A DNA stretch of 64,000 nucleotides from Gloeotrichia echinulata CP02 (lineage in GTDB: Bacteria; Cyanobacteriota; Cyanobacteriia; Cyanobacteriales; Nostocaceae), in the NCBI GenBank assembly GCA_038087035.1, contig CP051187.1:6206001-6270000 (forward strand). The letters run 5' to 3'. The position numbers were made by a program, and so were the translations under genes. Shown one piece after another: positions 62,545 to 64,000 of this stretch. The notes under the pieces are model-generated. The model had not been told where the DNA came from. It saw nothing but the letters and a program-made list of their open reading frames with translations, and ran no database searches. How positions within the stretch are numbered: position 1 is the first letter of the stretch; every line of letters starts with the position of its first letter.

Positions 62545-62570
62545 TGTAGGGACGCCAGGCTTTGCGCCTA
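62545..62570. repeat. Degenerate GC hairpin overlapping the aroA stop
   Basis: TGTAGGGACGCCAGGC with a complementary GCGCCTA side. It contains the aroA stop (62570-62568). Same class as the hairpin at the cpeR stop; terminator candidate. Confidence 0.5.
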
Positions 62571-63860
62571 TTGTTCTAACATGTGGAAAAATCGGGTAAA
62601 ATAATCGGGAAATGTCTTGGCTGTACAACCAGGGTCTTTAATCACAATCCCTGGCGCCCGCAAGCCGGTGACAGCAAATGCCATTGCCATGCGATGATCA
62701 TGATAGGTTTCAATTGCCGCAGGAGCGATCGCACTTGGTTCAATCCGCAAACCGTCGGCAAATTCTTCTACCTTGACTCCCAACCGTTGTAACTCTGTCA
62801 CCACAGCTTTAATCCGTTCGGTTTCTTTATAACGAATATGTTCGACATTGCGAATGGTGACTGGTGAACTAGCAAATGGGGCGATCGCTCCTAATGTTTG
62901 CACCAAATCTGACATATCATTCATATCAATGTCGATGCCCTGTAATTGCTGCGGTCCTCTAACTACAGTATAATTATCGCCGTGTTCAATCTGGCAACCC
63001 ATCTGTTCTAATACATTCAGCCACAGAATATCTCCTTGACAGGATTCTTTGGTCAAATGATTCACCCGCACCCTTCCACCTGTAACGGCGGCGGCGGCAA
63101 AAAAATAAGAGGCATTCGAGGCATCTGGTTCTATGGTATAATGTCTACCTTGGTAACGCTGACCCGCTTTGATTTTAAATTGATTCTCGGCAGTTTCTAT
63201 TACTTCTACGCCAAAATCTGCCATGAGGCGAGAGGTCATTTTGACATAAGATTGAGAAACCAGTGTACCCTCAACCTCAATGATGGTGTCCTGTTGAGCA
63301 TAAGGCGCAATCATCAACAATGCCGACAGTTGTTGACTGGTTTGGTTGGCTTTCAAACGAAAATGTCCGCCGCTAAATTGCTGACTGTAGATAGTGTAGG
63401 GCATAAAACCAGGGTTGCCCTCAAAATTAATCTTTGCTCCCCCCGTTTCCAGTACCGTCAGCAAATCCCCCATCGGTCTTTCCCGCATCCGAGGAACCCC
63501 ATCTAGGCGATATTCACCATTCCCTAATCCCACCAGCGCCGAAATAAACCGAGCTGCGGTACCTGCTAAACCTACAAATAAATCTGCTTGTGTAGCCGGA
63601 ATTTCCCCCCCTCTTCCCGCAACGTGAATCCTCGCCAAATCAGAATTTAGCTCAATGGGAATGCCTAATTGCTCTACGCATTTGGCAAAATACTGACTGT
63701 CTTCACTAAATAAGGCGTTTTCTAATAGGGAATCTCCAAGTGCCAATGCAGCCACGAGTAATGCCCGATTGGTAATACTTTTAGAACCAGGAATCTCTAC
63801 GGTGGCATCGACTGGGCGATTTAGAGCAGGGATGGCAATAGTATCCACATTAAACCTCAC
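62568..63860 (-). CDS. aroA: 3-phosphoshikimate 1-carboxyvinyltransferase (EPSP synthase)
   Basis: 430 aa from GTG 63860 (GTG 63848 also possible). It catalyses the sixth step of the shikimate pathway from shikimate-3-phosphate and PEP. Motifs are GSKSITNRALLVAALA (~25-40), GLAGTAARF (~97-105), RMRERPMGDLL (~124), NQTSQQLSALLM, PDASNASYFFAAAA, KETERIKAV, YHDHRMAMAFAV and CTAKTFPDYF. The normally conserved NAGTAMRP block reads LAGTAARF here, altering residues around the PEP/glyphosate site. The stop is in a repeat hairpin. Confidence 0.93.
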   Translation of the reverse strand: MRFNVDTIAIPALNRPVDATVEIPGSKSITNRALLVAALALGDSLLENALFSEDSQYFAKCVEQLGIPIELNSDLARIHVAGRGGEIPATQADLFVGLAGTAARFISALVGLGNGEYRLDGVPRMRERPMGDLLTVLETGGAKINFEGNPGFMPYTIYSQQFSGGHFRLKANQTSQQLSALLMIAPYAQQDTIIEVEGTLVSQSYVKMTSRLMADFGVEVIETAENQFKIKAGQRYQGRHYTIEPDASNASYFFAAAAVTGGRVRVNHLTKESCQGDILWLNVLEQMGCQIEHGDNYTVVRGPQQLQGIDIDMNDMSDLVQTLGAIAPFASSPVTIRNVEHIRYKETERIKAVVTELQRLGVKVEEFADGLRIEPSAIAPAAIETYHDHRMAMAFAVTGLRAPGIVIKDPGCTAKTFPDYFTRFFHMLEQ

Positions 63861-64000
63861 AGGGCATACATTACAAATAATATCAGGACTTAAGCAACAG
63901 ACTTATTTTTTAACTCGAAGTCCCCCATAGGCATTTTTAGTCGTGATTGCACAATTAATGCTGACTTAGGCAAAAATATATATTGACAAACAAGTATTAA
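63861..64000. other. Upstream region of aroA at window end
   Basis: The last 140 bp are AT-rich non-coding sequence including a TTGACA-like hexamer near 63984. No feature is assigned beyond probable aroA promoter. Confidence 0.4.

Noticed and set aside
1..64000. tRNA, rRNA and riboswitch genes
   Set aside because: No T-loop/acceptor pattern or known aptamer core was recognised by eye; a covariance-model scan would be needed to exclude them fully.

Overview
The window looks like a filamentous, heterocyst-forming, phycoerythrin-making cyanobacterium of the Nostoc/Tolypothrix(Fremyella)/Calothrix type. Three things point there: a gene block resembling the heterocyst envelope polysaccharide (HEP) island of Anabaena/Nostoc, including recognisable HepA and HepC homologues; a phycoerythrin linker/lyase operon beside a chromatic-acclimation photoreceptor; and many HIP1 sites (GCGATCGC), heptameric STRR repeats and small palindromic MITE-like elements. 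Identifications rest on reading the protein and DNA sequence and on remembered family features; no database search was run.

Layout. (1) About 1-28.7 kb: envelope/exopolysaccharide locus. A partial extracellular-type protein, a PIG-L deacetylase and one glycosyltransferase lie on the + strand. A long minus-strand series then runs from rfbF (28.7 kb) down to 3.9 kb: CDP-glucose synthesis, LhgO-like oxidase, GT8, SDR epimerase, GT2, Fe/2OG oxygenase, RfbC-like epimerase, SAF-domain dehydrogenase, GT4, Wzc-like chain-length protein, HepC-like sugar transferase, HepA ABC exporter, five more glycosyltransferases, a Wzy/O-antigen-ligase-like protein and a last GT4. Together they encode sugar activation and modification, assembly on lipid carrier, export and polymerisation. 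(2) 29.1-33.1 kb: a kinase/PP2C phosphatase/TerY-like vWA trio (TerY-P triad). (3) 33.7-42.4 kb: PatA-like and CheY-like regulators, then a repeat-rich accessory stretch with an orphan protein between two 243-bp direct repeats, an acireductone-dioxygenase-like cupin, a solo tnpB with a MITE in front of it, and an M3 oligopeptidase.

(4) 42.5-54.1 kb: phycoerythrin/chromatic-acclimation island. cpeC-cpeD-cpeS-cpeT-cpeR on the minus strand diverges from rcaE-rcaF on the plus strand, followed by a HEAT-repeat lyase-like protein, a pentapeptide-repeat protein, a second CpeS-family lyase, pebA and pebB. The RcaE homologue carries Glu217, Cys248, Leu249 and Lys261, the green/red protochromic signature. 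The space between cpeC and rcaE contains a near-perfect L box, a 10-bp-arm palindrome and a long 5' leader with a stem 32 nt before the cpeC start. This places rod-linker structure, chromophore synthesis, chromophore attachment, the operon activator CpeR and the light-colour sensor in one 11.5-kb block.

(5) 54.6-62.5 kb: accessory and conflict-type genes. They include two paralogous overlapping membrane-protein genes, a ureohydrolase, an effector-associated-domain fragment interrupted by a 219-bp duplicated piece of a nuclease-like gene, a SLATT-type membrane protein, a PD-(D/E)XK-like/PIN pair, an RluA-type pseudouridine synthase with a coiled-coil insert, a DUF433/DUF5615 toxin-antitoxin pair and a DOPA-dioxygenase-like protein. 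The window ends with aroA (EPSP synthase). No tRNA, rRNA or CRISPR array was recognised.
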